This document shows positions 47,765-56,889 of a DNA stretch of 64,000 nt, piece after piece (the first letter of the stretch is position 1; every line of letters starts with the position of its first letter). This DNA comes from CAVUFH01 sp963740835 (GTDB taxonomy: Bacteria; Actinomycetota; Acidimicrobiia; IMCC26256; PALSA-610): NCBI GenBank assembly GCA_963740835.1, contig CAVUFH010000007.1, positions 434,001-498,000 on the forward strand. Direction: 5' to 3'. The notes under the pieces were generated by a model that worked only from the letters and a program-made list of their open reading frames with translations, made no database searches and had not been told where the DNA came from. The position numbers and the translations under genes are program-made.

Positions 47765-48948
47765 TCGCTCACGCTCGCCGCGGCGCGATCTGACCGATCC
47801 AGCAGCCGTTGATATGTCGACGCGGTCAGTTCGATGCAGCGCTGCTGGTCGAACTCGCGCTCGGCCTTCTCCCGGCCGGCTGCACCCATCCGCTTGCGCA
47901 GCGCCGAGTCCGCGGCGAGCGTCGCGATGGCATCGGCGAGCGCGGTGGGATCTCGCGGTGGCACCAGGATGCCGGTCACACCGTCCTCGACCGCTTGCCG
48001 GCAGCCCCGGATGTCCGTCGCCACGACCGGGAGCCCCATGGCCGCAGCTTCCATCGGCCCCCGAGGAAACCCCTCGCGGTGGGACGCGAGGACGAGCATG
48101 TCCATGCCCCGATAGAGGCGGACGACATCATCGCGGTGGCCGAGGAGACGCACATGTGCCGACACCGCCATCGCGCGATCATCTGCGTTGAGTCCGTCGG
48201 CCTTGGCCGGATCATCCGGACCGATCACCGAAACGCGCACCTGGGGTGCGCGCTCCCGCAGCTGCGCGGCCGCCTGGAAGAGCTCGGGATATCCCTTCTC
48301 GCGTACCAGTCGTCCAACCGATCCGACAACAACCTCGTCGGGGGCGACCGCGCCCAACTCACCGCGAGCCGAGCGGGCATCGGTAGACGAAACCGCGCCC
48401 GGATCGAAGCGATGCAAGTCGATCCCGTTGCCCAAGATGGTGAGTCGCGGTTCCGGCACTCCCAAGCGACGCAGGATCGGCAGGTCCTCTTCGTTCTGCA
48501 ACAACTCCGCATCGGAACAGGCCGCGGCCAGTCGTTCCAGTCCGTACACGATCGCCCGCTTGATCGGCGGGTCCTCAGGAAGCGCGTACAGCCCGTGAAC
48601 CGTGTTCACGATCACAGGCACACGCGCGATCCGCGCCGCGATACGGCCGTAGATGCCCGGTTTCGGATTGTGGGTGTGGACGACTGAAGGTCGCAGTGAA
48701 CGGAAGCATCGAACGAGTTCGGCGATCGCTCGAAGGTCCTCGGCCGGCGCCATGCGGCGAGTCGCGTGGAGCAGTGGGACGTGACGCACGCCACGCGCCT
48801 CGAGGCGTTCGACATACGGGCCGGGAGCCGAGGCACCGACCACGTCGAAGCCGCAAGCAACGAGCCGCTCGAGCTGCGGTCCGAGCAGGAGCTCGAGGCT
48901 CATGTCCGTGGTCGTGACGTGGACGACAAGTGGCCTGGTTCCACTCAT
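47761..48948 (-). CDS. GT4-family glycosyltransferase (PglA-like)
   Basis: A 395-residue GT-B enzyme beginning MSGTRPLVVHVTTTDMSLEL. Motifs SVVHTHNPKPGIYGRIAARIARVP, IVNTVHGLYALPED, ILGNGIDLHRFDPG, GSVGRLVREKGYPELFQAA and the donor site LASHREGFPRGPMEAAAMGLPVVATDIRG match the PglA-like GT4 group that adds the second sugar to lipid-linked glycans. ATG 48948 is fixed by its overlap with the upstream deacetylase stop (ATGA) and by family length; a longer open frame upstream is ignored. Confidence 0.92.
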   Translation of the reverse strand: MSGTRPLVVHVTTTDMSLELLLGPQLERLVACGFDVVGASAPGPYVERLEARGVRHVPLLHATRRMAPAEDLRAIAELVRCFRSLRPSVVHTHNPKPGIYGRIAARIARVPVIVNTVHGLYALPEDPPIKRAIVYGLERLAAACSDAELLQNEEDLPILRRLGVPEPRLTILGNGIDLHRFDPGAVSSTDARSARGELGAVAPDEVVVGSVGRLVREKGYPELFQAAAQLRERAPQVRVSVIGPDDPAKADGLNADDRAMAVSAHVRLLGHRDDVVRLYRGMDMLVLASHREGFPRGPMEAAAMGLPVVATDIRGCRQAVEDGVTGILVPPRDPTALADAIATLAADSALRKRMGAAGREKAEREFDQQRCIELTASTYQRLLDRSDRAAASVSE

Positions 48949-49790
48949 GTCGTGCCGGCCGCATACCGACGACGGTTCAGAAGCTGCCGCAGCCGGTCCT
49001 CCAGGGCCATGCCCCCGGCAGCCTTGTGAAGAAACCATCGGTGATGATCGCTCACCTGTATCGGAGTTCGTGCGAGTCGGTAGAGATCAGTGTTGCCATA
49101 GAGGTTCGGTCGCGTTCCGGCGACGGCCGCAGACCTGAACCGCGCCCGCACGGCACGCTCGGCTGCGCGCGACCCCAGCAGCGCTTTGGGATACGCAAAG
49201 TCGAGGGGTGGCGTCCCGAGCCGATCGGTGATCAGGTCGATGGATCGGTCGAGTTCGGCCTCGACTTCGAGCGCGGGAAATCGGTCGAGCAGTACATGCC
49301 GATCGGTGTGGGACCCGACGTTCACGAGGCCCGTCGCGAGTACATCATGCAGTGCCGCCCACGAGCACGGGTCGCCGTCATCGGGAAACGGAATGCCCTC
49401 CTCGATGAACGCGGTTGCTACGTAGATCGTGACCGGGATGCGGTACTGCTCGAGGATGGGCACCGCCCGATCAGCGAAGTCCGCCGTTCCGTCGTCGAAC
49501 GTCACGACAACCTTCGTCGTCGGCACGTTCGTCGTCGCCTCGACTTGTCGTCCCGCGGGCGCGCGCAGTTCATCGATCGCGGCAGCGAGAGAGATGGCGC
49601 GCCCCGAGTCTGCGAGCCACGCCATCTGCTCCTCGAAGACGGGCACGGGGAGATCCACATCGAGCCCGGACCCGCCGCCGACGCGGTGGTAGATGAGGAC
49701 GACGATGCCGGCGTCCGGTCGCCGCACGACATCGAGCGCGGCTGCCGACGCCTTGACGAACTGCTGCACTGCTGTTCTAGGCGCCACCAT
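48945..49790 (-). CDS. Polysaccharide deacetylase (NodB-like)
   Basis: A 281-residue carbohydrate esterase family 4 protein. Motif 1 is KVVVTFDDGTADFADRAVP (catalytic and metal Asp pair), motif 2 is VGSHTDRHVLLDR (metal His pair), and FAYPKALLGSRAAERAVR forms motif 3. The N-terminal IVVLIYHRVGGGSGLDVDLPV is typical of exopolysaccharide-linked deacetylases. No clear signal peptide is seen. It may remove N-acetyl groups from the growing glycan. It follows the Wzz-like gene by 58 bases. Confidence 0.9.
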   Translation of the reverse strand: MVAPRTAVQQFVKASAAALDVVRRPDAGIVVLIYHRVGGGSGLDVDLPVPVFEEQMAWLADSGRAISLAAAIDELRAPAGRQVEATTNVPTTKVVVTFDDGTADFADRAVPILEQYRIPVTIYVATAFIEEGIPFPDDGDPCSWAALHDVLATGLVNVGSHTDRHVLLDRFPALEVEAELDRSIDLITDRLGTPPLDFAYPKALLGSRAAERAVRARFRSAAVAGTRPNLYGNTDLYRLARTPIQVSDHHRWFLHKAAGGMALEDRLRQLLNRRRYAAGTT

Positions 49791-49848
49791 CAGTGCTCAA
49801 CCGGAGTGCGTTCTGTTCGGCGACGAGGCCACGAGGCCAGAGGCGAAA

Positions 49849-51492
49849 TCAGCTGTCCTCGTCGACCATTGCCACACCGAAAGGCACCGCCCCGGCGAGT
49901 GACAAGCGCGAAGCGGCATCGCGTGCCTGCTCGACCGTGATCTCACCGCGCGCGACGACCCACAGCACGCTGCGGGTGGTCCAGGCGTAGATCGTTGTGT
50001 TCGGGTCGTTGAGTATTGCCGGGGCCGCGATGACCGTGACGTCGATCTGCGCCCGGGCGAGGGCATCGAGCAGCGGCGGGAGGCCGTCGTTGGCGATGTC
50101 GATCGTCGTGTCGCCCGGGGGCAGCACATACAGGTTTTCCACGGTGGTGCGCTGCAGCAAGCTCGGAGCCTCTCCGTTGAGTCGACCCGCGTACGCGAGC
50201 TCGAGGAGCTGCGGAAAGGTGGTCGCCTCGGAACTCCCGTTGTTGTTTCGAGGCTCGAGAACCGCGTCATGGGTGAACCAGCCCTGTCGAGGCAACGTCC
50301 CGATCAACGCGACTCGCACACCAAGGCCCGCGAGCGCGGCCGCAAAGTTGGCGGCAACGGAATCCTGCGCGTCGCCCAACGGAGATGTGACCACGATCGA
50401 TCGTGGCAGCTTGTCGGTCGCCAGACTCGTGGCCGCGAGCGCTCGGTACGCCGCCTCCCGATGGGTTCCTGGCATGGCGACCTCGTCGCGACGGCCACGC
50501 GGCGCCGCCGGAATCGAGGAAAGCAGCGGGGCGGCCAGGGCAGCAGTCGCGGTCTTCGTGTCCCGAATCGTGTGGTCGAGGTGGTCGACGAGAATCGGGA
50601 CCCCGAGCGCCAGCAGGAGTCCGACGACGATGATGAGGAGCGTCGGGGTCTTCGACGGCGAAGCGGGTGGGGTGACGTTGGCGATCGGCGGCACCTCGAC
50701 GACCGTTGCGAAGTTGCCCGGAGCGAGGGCCGTCGTCGCCCCTTGGGCGTATTGTCGTCCGGTTTCCTCGATGCGCTCTCGTACATCGGCACGTTCGTAC
50801 ACGAGCAGTGCGGCATCGACCGGCAAGTTCGAAGGCACGGTCGGGGCGACCCCGTTCGCGTTCGTGTTCGGAGCCGTGCCGGTGCCGGCATTGATGTTGA
50901 GCAAGTTCGGGTCAATGATCGCGAGCGAGACCTCGATGGTATGGAGCCGGTTCTTCAAGACCTGCAGCGCGCGACGCGCGCCGGCCTGGCTCTGTGCCGA
51001 CCCCCGGGCGACCGCCTTGCCGCGTGCCTCGATGTAGGAATTCGCCCACGCCGTGGACACTCTCCGGGCTACGTCCGCATTCCCCGCGGTCGCCGACAAG
51101 GTGATGATGTCGCCGTCGTCGTTCGTTGCGTAACCGAAGCCGACACCGACCCGCTGCGCCGCAGGAACGGCTGCGAGCGCGGCACTCCGCACCGGCCCGG
51201 ACCCCGCGAGCTGAGCCTGCCCGAAGAACAGTTCGGGTGGCGTGCCGTCGGGGAAGGTCCCCTTGTCGTCACGGGTCGGGATGAGGATGTGCGTCTCCGC
51301 CCGAAACCTCGGAGCAGGCTTGCTGTCCTTCTGTGTCGCCAGGGCGCCGGCCACGACGACCCCGGTCAGCAGCACGATCGCGACGGCAATCCGCCACCGG
51401 CGGCGGAGCGATCGGAGAATGTCGGCAAGCTCCAAGACGCGCAGATCCTTCTCGCTCGTCGCTGCCAGGCGTGGAGCGGCGGACGCCGTCAC
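49849..51492 (-). CDS. Wzz/BY-kinase-like chain-length protein with degenerate kinase domain
   Basis: About 547 residues. N-terminal LADILRSLRRRWRIAVAIVLLTGVVVAGALA is a Wzz cytoplasmic leader plus first helix, the extracytoplasmic loop follows, and the second helix is LLIIVVGLLLALGVPILVDHLDHTIRDTKTA near residue 300. The C-terminal domain resembles a BY-kinase (SIVVTSPLGDAQDSVAANFAAALAGLGVRVALIGTL), but the P-loop reads SPLGDAQDS where GxGKS/T is expected, so ATP binding is probably lost. GTG 51492 is tentative. It would control polymer length, with the kinase half regulatory. Confidence 0.83.
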   Translation of the reverse strand: MTASAAPRLAATSEKDLRVLELADILRSLRRRWRIAVAIVLLTGVVVAGALATQKDSKPAPRFRAETHILIPTRDDKGTFPDGTPPELFFGQAQLAGSGPVRSAALAAVPAAQRVGVGFGYATNDDGDIITLSATAGNADVARRVSTAWANSYIEARGKAVARGSAQSQAGARRALQVLKNRLHTIEVSLAIIDPNLLNINAGTGTAPNTNANGVAPTVPSNLPVDAALLVYERADVRERIEETGRQYAQGATTALAPGNFATVVEVPPIANVTPPASPSKTPTLLIIVVGLLLALGVPILVDHLDHTIRDTKTATAALAAPLLSSIPAAPRGRRDEVAMPGTHREAAYRALAATSLATDKLPRSIVVTSPLGDAQDSVAANFAAALAGLGVRVALIGTLPRQGWFTHDAVLEPRNNNGSSEATTFPQLLELAYAGRLNGEAPSLLQRTTVENLYVLPPGDTTIDIANDGLPPLLDALARAQIDVTVIAAPAILNDPNTTIYAWTTRSVLWVVARGEITVEQARDAASRLSLAGAVPFGVAMVDEDS

Positions 51493-51515
51493 ACCTCGGC
51501 TCGCCCGGCGCTCGA

Positions 51516-53564
51516 CTATACCCGACGCCCGCGCCGAGAGCACTCGCGCCGCGCGCTGGGTGGTTCGGTGGGCGGTGTCCGATTCGAGCGCGACTTGCGA
51601 AGGAAGTCGGTCGAGCGCCGGCCGAGACGACCGACGAGGACCGATGCTCGCCTCGTCGTGGATGGGCCTCGGACTCCTCGGCGCGGCATGGCGGGTTCGT
51701 CCGGTGGCGCTGCTCCGAAGCGAGCAGTCGTCTCGTGCCGGCCGAGCCACACGGCCGCGGTCAGTGCACCGTACAGCTGAACGAGCCGCCCAACGTCAGC
51801 GGGGGGAGGCCCGCGCACGACCTTGACGATCTTCTTGCGATCCAGGATCTCGAACACCGGACTCGAAGGCTCATCGAGGAGGTAGGCCTCGAGAACTGCC
51901 CGATTCTCCTCGAGGCGAACGGCCTGCCACCGAACGGGCGCAGCTCCCGCGTACGTGAATGGGGCGACTCGGTATTCGTTGGCCTGATCGTGACCGCGCG
52001 GGAACAGCGCCTCGGGCCAAGCGCTGTTGGCGAAGTGCATCTTTGCCAGCTCGGGACACGCCTTCTTGGTTACTTCGAAATGAAGGAGCTCGTTCCTTCG
52101 CCTCGCCGGCCCGAGCGCGAACGCGGCCTGGAACCCGAGCAGCGAGTAGAGGGGGAACACCCGACCGGAGTCACCAAGTTCCTCGGCCGTCCCCGACCAG
52201 CGACGAACGCGATGACGCACGTAGAAGAGATCGAGTCGGTCCTGCGGCGTGCTGCTGCCGTCGTCCAACCGCTCGACGAGTTCCTCACGCAGGGTGTCGA
52301 GGCAGCGAGCCCGGACCTCGGGCCGCAGGATCGAGGGTGCGTCCAAGCTCGAAGCGCGCCTGAACCTTTCCCAAAGTTCGTTGGTCGACTCGATGAACGG
52401 ATAGTGCGAGAAGTGCGTTCGCATGATCTCTCCGAAGAGACCCACAATCGTGGGCGTCTGTGCGATCGCAGTCGCTCCCTTCAGGTCCAGCGCGTTGAAC
52501 ATGCCGGACGTCTGGAACACGTGCGCGCCGAGGCGTCGACCGAACACCGAGTGATCCATGGGCGTCGGCACGACGCGCTCGTGGCGTAACCCGAATCGAG
52601 CCGCGATCTCGGCGCCGACGACAGCGTCGGGCGTGAAGTCGGACCCAATCGTCCTGAACGTGAACTGATCGTGAAGCCCAGCTTCGAGCAGGAGCGCGAG
52701 GATCAGCCGCGAGTCCTTGCCGCCTGTGATGTCAGCGAATCTGCGCTCGGCGCGAAGGTGCGCGATCGATTGCACCGAGCTTGCGAGACCGTGATGCACG
52801 AGGTCGACGAGTCCGTCCTCGTCGTCCGGGAGAGACGACGACGGCGTGGTCCACGGTGTGGCGTTCGAGAATCGGACTCTGGATCCCCACGCAGGCCCGA
52901 TGTCGACCAGAGCGCCAACCGGGAGAACCTTCGTCCGTTCGTATCCGGTCGAGTCGCCGACGATGTTGCCCAGAAACGGCAGCCAGGCGACCCCGAACGG
53001 ATCGCGATCGGGTTCTCGTCCGGGTGGCGCGGCGACACGCGCCGCGAGATTCGCGGTCGAGGAGAAAGCCACGAAATCATCGGTCTCAGCCCGGTAGAGC
53101 AGCGCGATGGAAAGCGGATCGTTGACGATCGTTCCTTCGCCGGAACTGGCGAGCGATACCGCGGTATAGATGCCGTCGAACCGTTGGCCGGTGTCGACGA
53201 CGCCGTTTCTACGCCAGGCGTCGTCGAGTTGGCTCGCCCATGACTCGGCCGCGCTCCACATGCCGCCCTTCGGCCACAGCCGGCCGCTGAACGCGGTGAC
53301 TCCCTGCGCGTCCGCGTGCCAGTGAGAACCCAGGCCGAATGCTGCGGTCGCGGTCTGCCACCCGGCGAAGCAAACGCCGCCGCGTTCGTCCGTCCAGAAG
53401 AGGTGATCCTCCGGAGCGAAACGCAGATCGGCCAAGTCCCGTTGGCGGAGGAGTGCGAGCACCTCCGGCGGGATTCGTCTTCCGGGCTTCTTCGCGACGA
53501 CGACGAACGAATGCAACGGCTCCCCCAACCGTGCGCCGATCTCTCTGCAGTTCTGCGCCGACAC
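51516..53564 (-). CDS. Asparagine-synthetase-like protein without catalytic N-terminal Cys
   Basis: About 682 residues. The ATP-pyrophosphatase loop is ADITGGKDSRLILALLLEAG (residues 277-296), followed by DFTPDAVVGAEIAARFGLRHERV and helical regions typical of the synthetase domain. The N-terminal part has the glutaminase-fold remnant (GRLWPKGGMWSAAE...GIYTAVSLASSGEGTIVNDPLSIALLYRAE) but no initial Met-Cys, so amide nitrogen is not taken from glutamine by the usual route. The GTG at 53564 is assumed; the frame is open upstream. Related proteins occur in exopolysaccharide loci and act as amide- or macrolactam-forming ligases in lasso clusters. It is the first gene of the 12-kb minus operon. Confidence 0.8.
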   Translation of the reverse strand: MSAQNCREIGARLGEPLHSFVVVAKKPGRRIPPEVLALLRQRDLADLRFAPEDHLFWTDERGGVCFAGWQTATAAFGLGSHWHADAQGVTAFSGRLWPKGGMWSAAESWASQLDDAWRRNGVVDTGQRFDGIYTAVSLASSGEGTIVNDPLSIALLYRAETDDFVAFSSTANLAARVAAPPGREPDRDPFGVAWLPFLGNIVGDSTGYERTKVLPVGALVDIGPAWGSRVRFSNATPWTTPSSSLPDDEDGLVDLVHHGLASSVQSIAHLRAERRFADITGGKDSRLILALLLEAGLHDQFTFRTIGSDFTPDAVVGAEIAARFGLRHERVVPTPMDHSVFGRRLGAHVFQTSGMFNALDLKGATAIAQTPTIVGLFGEIMRTHFSHYPFIESTNELWERFRRASSLDAPSILRPEVRARCLDTLREELVERLDDGSSTPQDRLDLFYVRHRVRRWSGTAEELGDSGRVFPLYSLLGFQAAFALGPARRRNELLHFEVTKKACPELAKMHFANSAWPEALFPRGHDQANEYRVAPFTYAGAAPVRWQAVRLEENRAVLEAYLLDEPSSPVFEILDRKKIVKVVRGPPPADVGRLVQLYGALTAAVWLGRHETTARFGAAPPDEPAMPRRGVRGPSTTRRASVLVGRLGRRSTDFLRKSRSNRTPPTEPPSARRECSRRGRRV

Positions 53565-53690
53565 TGCCGAACGCCCGGCGACGATAACCGGCGTTCGCCT
53601 CGCGGCGCAGGTCTCAGGGGTGCATGCCGCGCTGGGACCTGGCGCCAACTCGTCCACTACTGTTGCGCTGCGCAGCCAGGGAGGGGGCAG

Positions 53691-54080
53691 ATGCCGTTCG
53701 TGATGGTGCCGGTGCCGGAAGAGTACGTCACCGATGTGATGCAGCTCGTGGTCGATATGACTCGAGGAGCTCCGAATCAGGACGGAGCGCAGTGGGACCA
53801 ACCAACGGTCGAGAAGTTCTTCTTCGACGCTGACGAAGCGAGCCGCTCAGTGCTCTCTGTCATCGCGCGAGGGGTTGTGGCGGGCTCGGACGTCACCGAT
53901 GAGTACGCGGCCGGCGTTCTCCAATTGGACATGCAGGGCACGGCGGCAATCATCGAGCAGATCAATGCGGCGTCCGAGCGCGCGGGCATGCCCGCGCTCG
54001 TCACGAGGGAGAATCGCCTCCTCTCGATGCCTGCTGACGTTGCCCGCATGATCCAAGCCGCCGAGGGTGAGGGGCGGTAG
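53691..54080 (+). CDS. Conserved-looking hypothetical protein, 129 residues
   Basis: A small acidic, mostly helical protein starting MPFVMVPVPEEYVTDVMQLV. Segments PTVEKFFFDADEASRSVLSVIARGVVAGSDVTDEYAAGVLQL and RENRLLSMPADVARMIQAAE suggest a winged-helix-like or helical bundle fold. I do not recognise a family. The ATG at 53691 has a strong GGGAGGGGG four bases upstream. It heads the plus-strand export operon (Wzm, Wzt, SPFH), diverging from the asparagine-synthetase-like gene, so a regulatory or adaptor role is conceivable but unproven. Confidence 0.7.
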   Translation: MPFVMVPVPEEYVTDVMQLVVDMTRGAPNQDGAQWDQPTVEKFFFDADEASRSVLSVIARGVVAGSDVTDEYAAGVLQLDMQGTAAIIEQINAASERAGMPALVTRENRLLSMPADVARMIQAAEGEGR

Positions 54081-54111
54081 TGCAATCGCATCCACTCCGA
54101 GGTGGCGCCAC

Positions 54112-54990
54112 ATGACCGCGGCGCAACATCCAACGGCGGTTCCCGACTACGACGAGTACAGCGACGTCGAGTATGTCTTCAAAGCGCACTCGACCACGCG
54201 ACCGTCCGTCCGCGAATACGTCGGGGATCTGTGGGCGCGTCGCCAGTTCCTGAAAGCGCTCGCGACGGCCTCTCTCCGCGGCGAACGATCGAATACGTTC
54301 ATGGGTGAACTCTGGGGCGTCCTCGATCCACTGTTCATGGCGGCCATCTACATGTTCGTCGTCGGCGTCATCCGAGGGGGACGCGGCGGCGGACTCCAAT
54401 CTGCATCGCTGATCATCTCAGGCGTGTTCTTGTTCAACTATTCGAAGATCGGCCTCAACGAGGGTGGACGGTCGATCCTCGCGAGCAAGGGGTTGATGCT
54501 CAACTCCTCGTTCCCACGAGCGTTGCTTCCCCTTGCCGAGATCTACAAGGGCCTGCTCGAGTTCTTACCGAGCATCGCCCTCTACGCGGTGATCCACGTC
54601 GTCACGCAACGACCCATCGGTCCGGGCTTGTTCCTCCTTCCCCTCTTGTTCCTGCTCCAGACGGCGATGGCCATCGGGATGGCGTTCCTGGTCGCGACGG
54701 CGACCGTCTATGTGCGCGACACCGTCAATCTGCTGAATTACGTGACGCGCATCCTGATCTTCGTCACACCGGTGATCTACCCGGCCTCGTCACTGTCGCC
54801 GGCGTTCCGGACGGCGTTTTCGATCATCAACCCGCTCTTCCCGCTCTTCGCGGCCTACCAGACCGTCATCCTCGGTGGTGTGCCCACCGCGGGCCAAGTC
54901 CTTCTGAGCGCATTTTGGGCAACGCTGTTACTCATCGCCGGCTACCGGGTGTTCGTATCTCATGAGCGAGCCTTTGCTCTCCGTCTCTGA
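54112..54990 (+). CDS. Wzm-type ABC-2 polysaccharide export permease
   Basis: A 292-residue membrane protein with six hydrophobic helices. Its N-terminal amphipathic region REYVGDLWARRQFLKALATASLRGE and following ERSNTFMGELWGVLDPLFMAAIYMF are typical of Wzm/RfbA/TagG exporters; late ILIFVTPVIYPASSLSPAFR and FPLFAAYQTVILGGVP match too. It should flip a complete lipid-linked polymer outward with the ATPase downstream. ATG 54112 has GAGGTGG upstream. Its end overlaps the ATPase gene by 29 bases. Confidence 0.92.
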   Translation: MTAAQHPTAVPDYDEYSDVEYVFKAHSTTRPSVREYVGDLWARRQFLKALATASLRGERSNTFMGELWGVLDPLFMAAIYMFVVGVIRGGRGGGLQSASLIISGVFLFNYSKIGLNEGGRSILASKGLMLNSSFPRALLPLAEIYKGLLEFLPSIALYAVIHVVTQRPIGPGLFLLPLLFLLQTAMAIGMAFLVATATVYVRDTVNLLNYVTRILIFVTPVIYPASSLSPAFRTAFSIINPLFPLFAAYQTVILGGVPTAGQVLLSAFWATLLLIAGYRVFVSHERAFALRL

Positions 54991-55781
54991 CTCGTCGCCG
55001 AGGCCGACGAGCCCGCACGCGCTCGCGATCGAGGTCGACAACATGTCGGCGTCGTACCGCGTGCATCTCGACTCCTCGTGGCGAGCCGGATTGCTCGACC
55101 TCCTGCGCCGAACCCGCGCGTCGGACCGACTCGTGCCCGCGCTGCGCGACGTGTCGTTCACTGTTCCACGAGGGACAGTGCTCGGCGTGATCGGCAGGAA
55201 CGGCGCCGGGAAGTCGACACTGCTCCGAACGATCGCGGGCATCCTCGCACCGGACGCCGGTCAGGTCATGGTTCGCGGTCGCATCTCCGCGCTCCTCTCG
55301 GTTGGCATCGGCTTCAGTGAATCGATGACCGGGCGGGAGAACATCACCCTCGGCGGACTTGCAATGGGGCTCTCCGAGGAACGGCTGGCCGAGCTCACGG
55401 AAGCGATCGGCGAGTTCGCGCAACTCGGGGAGTACCTCGACTTCCCGGTGCGGACGTACTCGTCGGGAATGCGGGCTCGCCTCGGATTCGCCGTCGCCGC
55501 CCATCTCGATCCGGAGGTTCTGCTGATCGACGAAGCCCTCACCGGCGGCGACGTCAAATTCAAGGAGCAGGTGGCGGAGAAGATGTACGAGTTGTGTGGC
55601 GGCGGTCGCACGATCGTGCTCGTGAGCCACGGACTCGAGCGCGATCCGCGCCATGGCGAGCACCGCCATGTGGATGCATCAAGGCCGAATCGTCGAGTTC
55701 GGCGATCCCGACGAGGTGGTCGCCAAGTACATGCGCTACTGCCGGATCGAGGCAAGCGAGCTGGTCTTCGACGACGAGTGA
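54962..55781 (+). CDS. Wzt-type ABC ATPase, short form (frame break near 55640)
   Basis: About 272 residues. Walker A is VIGRNGAGKSTLLRTIAG, the Wzt-type region ALLSVGIGFSESMTGRENITLGG follows, then signature YSSGMRARLGFAVAAHLD, Walker B VLLIDEALTGGD and the H-loop LVSHGL. One extra base near 55640 shifts the remainder to AIRAMASTAMWMHQGRIVEFGDPDEVVAKYMRYC and a stop at 55779-55781. No carbohydrate-binding C-terminal domain is present, as in Wzt forms that do not read a terminal modification. It works with the permease at 54112. Confidence 0.9.
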
Positions 55782-55832
55782 GCCGGACCTTGTGCCAATG
55801 GGCGCGGTCAACGACGAGACGAGGGAGGGTCC

Positions 55833-56885
55833 GTGCCTGAGCACGGCGACGGTTTGAACGAAGACGATGAGCTGACGCCGCTCGGCGCGGCACCGACATT
55901 GCCCGCGGGTCGGCCGCCCAAGCCGCCGAAGGATCGAGGCGGGAGGGGCCGCTGCGCGGGCACGGGCATCAGGTCTGGTCATCGTGCTCGTCATCGTGGG
56001 CGTGATCCTGCTCGCGCTCGCACCGGCATTCGCGTCCGGCCTCAAGAAGACGCCGCGCGACCGAGTCGGGATCAGCTACGGCGGCGGTCCCATCGAAGGC
56101 TCGCACTTCCAGCGCATCGTGCAGCCGGGTCACGCGCTGTTCTTCAACGGTCTGTTCGATCCGCTGTACCTCTACCCCGCCGACCAGCAGAGCTACATCG
56201 TCTCGAAGACGCCCGGCGTCGGAAACGTGAAGGCACCGGACTCGATCGTGGCGCCTACCAAGGACCGGGTTCAGGTCGAGTACCAGATCGCCGCGTACTT
56301 CAAGCTCAACACCGACCGGCTCCGCGACTTCCACGAGCAACTCGGCCTGCGGTACAAGGCATACACGAGCGCGGGCTGGGCCAACCTCATCCGCGACACG
56401 TTCCGCCAACAGATCGAGAACGCGCTTGCAGCAGGAGACCCGCAAGTACGACGTCGCCGACATCTACAGCAACGAACAACTGCTGATCACGCTCCAAACG
56501 AACGTGCAAACGACGATCAGCCAACGGCTGACGGCGGCGCTCGGCGAGCAGTACTTCTGCGGCCCGACCTTCAAGCCCGGCGGCGAAGTGCACCGAGGTC
56601 ACGTTCGTCATCAAGAAGATCGACATCCCCAAGAGCGTGAAAGCGGCGTTCGAAGCGAATCGAAATGCGCAGATCGCCGTCACGACGCGGCAACAGGAAG
56701 CGCTCGGAATCGCGGCGTTGACCGACGCGCTCTCGAAAGCCGGGGAGAACTACGTCCTGCTGAAGGCCATCGAGTCGGGCAAGATCAACTTCTGGGTTCT
56801 CCCGACGAACACCGGCGTTACGCTCCAGGCGCAGGGGAACGGGACCGCGCCCCAGACTCCGTCGTCGTCCGGAGGCGGCAAGTAG
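55833..56885 (+). CDS. SPFH/band-7 (stomatin-prohibitin-like) membrane protein (three frame breaks)
   Basis: About 349 residues once three breaks are corrected (near 55940-55980, 56423 and 56588). The first frame encodes a Pro-rich cytoplasmic leader (MPEHGDGLNEDDELTPLG). The second gives a transmembrane helix (LVIVGVILLALAPAFASGL) and the band-7 core (RDRVGISYGGGPIEGSHFQR, FDPLYLYPADQQSYIV, DRVQVEYQIAAYFKLN). The third and fourth supply the coiled C-terminus (IYSNEQLLITLQTNVQTTIS, TEVTFVIKKIDIPKSVKAAF). GTG 55833 has GGGAGGG upstream. It may organise the neighbouring export complex in a membrane microdomain; that is inference. Confidence 0.8.
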
Positions 56886-56889
56886 CGCA

